DNA from: Methylotenera sp.
GTDB lineage: Bacteria; Pseudomonadota; Gammaproteobacteria; Burkholderiales; Methylophilaceae
Length of the DNA: 14,029 nucleotides
Assembly (NCBI GenBank): GCA_005791685.1
Contig: SXVG01000042.1
Span: 1-14,029 of the forward strand
Direction of reading: 5' to 3'
Position numbers and translations under genes: made by a program. Each line of letters opens with the position of its first letter. The first letter of the stretch is position 1. The notes under the pieces are model-generated. The model did not search any database. It saw only the letters and a list, made by a program, of their open reading frames with translations, and was not told the origin of the DNA. Below, piece by piece: positions 12,401 to 14,029 of this stretch.

Positions 12401-14029
12401 ATGAAATCGCGCTTAATACTGCTTATCCTGCTTAACGCATGGCTTAGTCTGGGCCTGCCCAGCAGTGTGCAGGCCACCACGCTTGGGCTGGCAAGCACGC
12501 CTTTGGCCAACAGCACGGTTAACAACGCCAAACCCAACATCCTGTTTATTTTGGATGACTCCTTTAGCATGGTCTACACCTACATGCCAGAATGGGCCGG
12601 CAAAGCGGCCATTTGCGGCAATCCAGGACACATCTGCACGGTGGCTGACAACGCCTTTAGAAGCAGCGATTTCAACACCTTGTATTACAACCCAAAATTT
12701 CGCTACTGGCCGGCAAAAAATGCCGACGGCACTAGCAATCCCAGCATGAATAGTGCAAGAACGTCTGCTTGGGCGGCTGTTCCTAATGACGCATACGGGG
12801 TTGTTCGAAACGATGCCCCCAGCAACACCTCAAGCACCAGCAATTTAACCGTTGCCCCTTTAGCCGCCACTTACACCGTTATGGTGCCTGGCGAGTATTG
12901 CACACAGGCCAACTTACGGGTCTGCCAAGCACAAACTGCCGCATCAAGCACGCACCCCTACCCGGCCACCGTGCGTTTTTGCAACAGCGCCAGTCGTGCC
13001 ATTTCTGCCGCATCGCCGCCGGCAAATACATGCCAAGCCACGGTGGCACGTGGTGGCTTTGAGGCAGTCAACACCCGCTATCCAACCAGGGGGAATGTGC
13101 CCGGTGCGTTAAACGTGGTGAACATCATCCCTACCGACAACAGCTACACAAAAGCGCCGCAACGTAGCGATTGCGCTGGTGGCAGTTGCACGTATGCGGA
13201 AGAAATGACCAATTACGCCAACTGGTGGGCGTATTACCGCACCCGTTTACAAACCATGAAAACCTCCACCAGCTTAGCCTTTGCCGCCATAGACGATAAA
13301 TACCGGGTGGGCTACAGCGTGATTAATAACCACCTACTGGATCCGGACAGGCAAAGCTACAGCGGTTCGGGAGCCAATAAGTTTTTGAACGTGGCGACGT
13401 TTGATGCGACCCAAAAACAAGCTTTTTATTACCGTTTGTTCAAAGCGCATCCGGCACTGAATCAAACTTGGCAAGGCCAAAGCTACACCGACCCCTTCCA
13501 CTTCACGCCTTTGCGCGGCGCCCTGTCGCATGCCGGCCGCTATTTTGCTAAGCGCCACGCCGGCCAATCGTTCGACCCCGTGCAGTATGCCTGCCAGGCC
13601 AATTTTAGCATCCTGTCTACCGATGGCTCGTGGAATAAACAATCTGACTTTACTGCAGCGGAACGTGGTGGGGACGACGTTGAAGCGCACCCCTTTGGCG
13701 CCTATGATGTATCCGGGCTGGCCATAGGCAACCGCGACAATGGCGCAGGAGTGCCCTTACCCATGCGTGAGGTCAATAGCTTCCCTGAATCGCTGGCGGA
13801 CGTGGCCAAATACTACGCTGACACCGACATACGCACAGGCTGCACGGAAGCCAATGGTGGCGTCTGTGGCACGGCGGCCAATCACCTTAAGCAAAACATG
13901 ATCACCTTTACCGTAGGCCTAGGCATTAATGGCACTTTACTCTACCAGGACGACTATAAAACCGCTACCTCAGGCGACTTTTATAATCTGACCCAAGAAG
14001 GCACGACGGGCTGGCCCGCGAGCGGGTCA
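12401..14029 (+). CDS. pilY1: Type IV pilus tip/adhesin protein PilY1, N-terminal part (3' end outside window)
   Basis: Exported adhesin and pilus-biogenesis factor that associates with the minor pilins. Translating from 12401, I find 543 codons without a stop to the window edge. A Sec signal peptide covers residues 1-25 (MKSRLILLILLNAWLSLGL to SSVQA, cut before TTLG). A von Willebrand A-like segment opens with NILFILDDSFSM; Asp52, Ser54 and Ser56 form the DxSxS metal-site motif, with Phe where Gly is common. Further PilY1 hallmarks are YYNPKFRYWPA, NYANWWAYYRTRLQTMK, TPLRGALSHAGRYFA and QYACQANFSILSTDGSWN. Extra Cys pairs (CTQANLRVC, CAGGSC) may form disulfides. The C-terminal beta-propeller with its calcium site is beyond the edge. 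It is the sixth gene of the operon. Confidence 0.93.
   Translation, partial: MKSRLILLILLNAWLSLGLPSSVQATTLGLASTPLANSTVNNAKPNILFILDDSFSMVYTYMPEWAGKAAICGNPGHICTVADNAFRSSDFNTLYYNPKFRYWPAKNADGTSNPSMNSARTSAWAAVPNDAYGVVRNDAPSNTSSTSNLTVAPLAATYTVMVPGEYCTQANLRVCQAQTAASSTHPYPATVRFCNSASRAISAASPPANTCQATVARGGFEAVNTRYPTRGNVPGALNVVNIIPTDNSYTKAPQRSDCAGGSCTYAEEMTNYANWWAYYRTRLQTMKTSTSLAFAAIDDKYRVGYSVINNHLLDPDRQSYSGSGANKFLNVATFDATQKQAFYYRLFKAHPALNQTWQGQSYTDPFHFTPLRGALSHAGRYFAKRHAGQSFDPVQYACQANFSILSTDGSWNKQSDFTAAERGGDDVEAHPFGAYDVSGLAIGNRDNGAGVPLPMREVNSFPESLADVAKYYADTDIRTGCTEANGGVCGTAANHLKQNMITFTVGLGINGTLLYQDDYKTATSGDFYNLTQEGTTGWPASGS

Overview
The window looks like ordinary chromosomal DNA of a Gram-negative proteobacterium, most likely a betaproteobacterium. 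The evidence is the lptM-lysA pair, Mpl-type murein recycling, an E. coli-like NudB, and a complete PilE/FimT/PilV/PilW/PilX/PilY1 type IV pilus cluster. Gene density is very high. No gap exceeds about 200 bases, and I found no RNA gene, insertion sequence, prophage or CRISPR array. I cannot name the species from the sequence alone.

Layout. Bases 1-4141 run on the + strand: the C-terminal part of cobalamin-dependent methionine synthase (metH, entering from the left edge), the murein-recycling ligase gene mpl, a TonB-like envelope protein, and a small thioredoxin-fold [2Fe-2S] ferredoxin. Bases 4151-6794 run on the - strand: ispH, nudB and nadA, read in that order and probably one operon (isoprenoid, folate and NAD synthesis). 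From 6795 to 6884 lies a divergent promoter region. purU (formyl-tetrahydrofolate deformylase) then runs on + and meets lysA tail to tail, with stop codons overlapping at a TTAA. lptM and lysA form a - strand pair (outer-membrane lipoprotein and diaminopimelate decarboxylase). From 9364 to the right edge is a tight + strand operon, pilE-fimT-pilV-pilW-pilX-pilY1, encoding a pilin-like protein, the minor pilins and the adhesin/tip protein. pilY1 leaves the window unfinished after 543 codons.

The most notable feature is in mpl. The gene is intact in sequence at both ends but switches from frame 1 to frame 2 in the conserved LEFDHAD-FDDLAAI block near base 2041. The junction reads GAC CTT TGA C. 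CTT TGA C is the same heptamer as the programmed +1 frameshift site of the release-factor-2 gene prfB, and a +1 shift there would restore a full-length Mpl that lacks one residue. No good upstream Shine-Dalgarno stimulator is visible, so a two-base loss (real or artefactual, for example T5 to T3) remains the simpler explanation. None of the other genes in the window shows a frameshift.

Several genes touch one-carbon/folate metabolism (metH, nudB, purU) or cell-envelope construction (mpl, lysA, lptM, ispH, TonB-like, pilus). Apart from the mpl junction, the content is recognisable housekeeping and pilus biology. I do not see an undescribed multi-gene system here.
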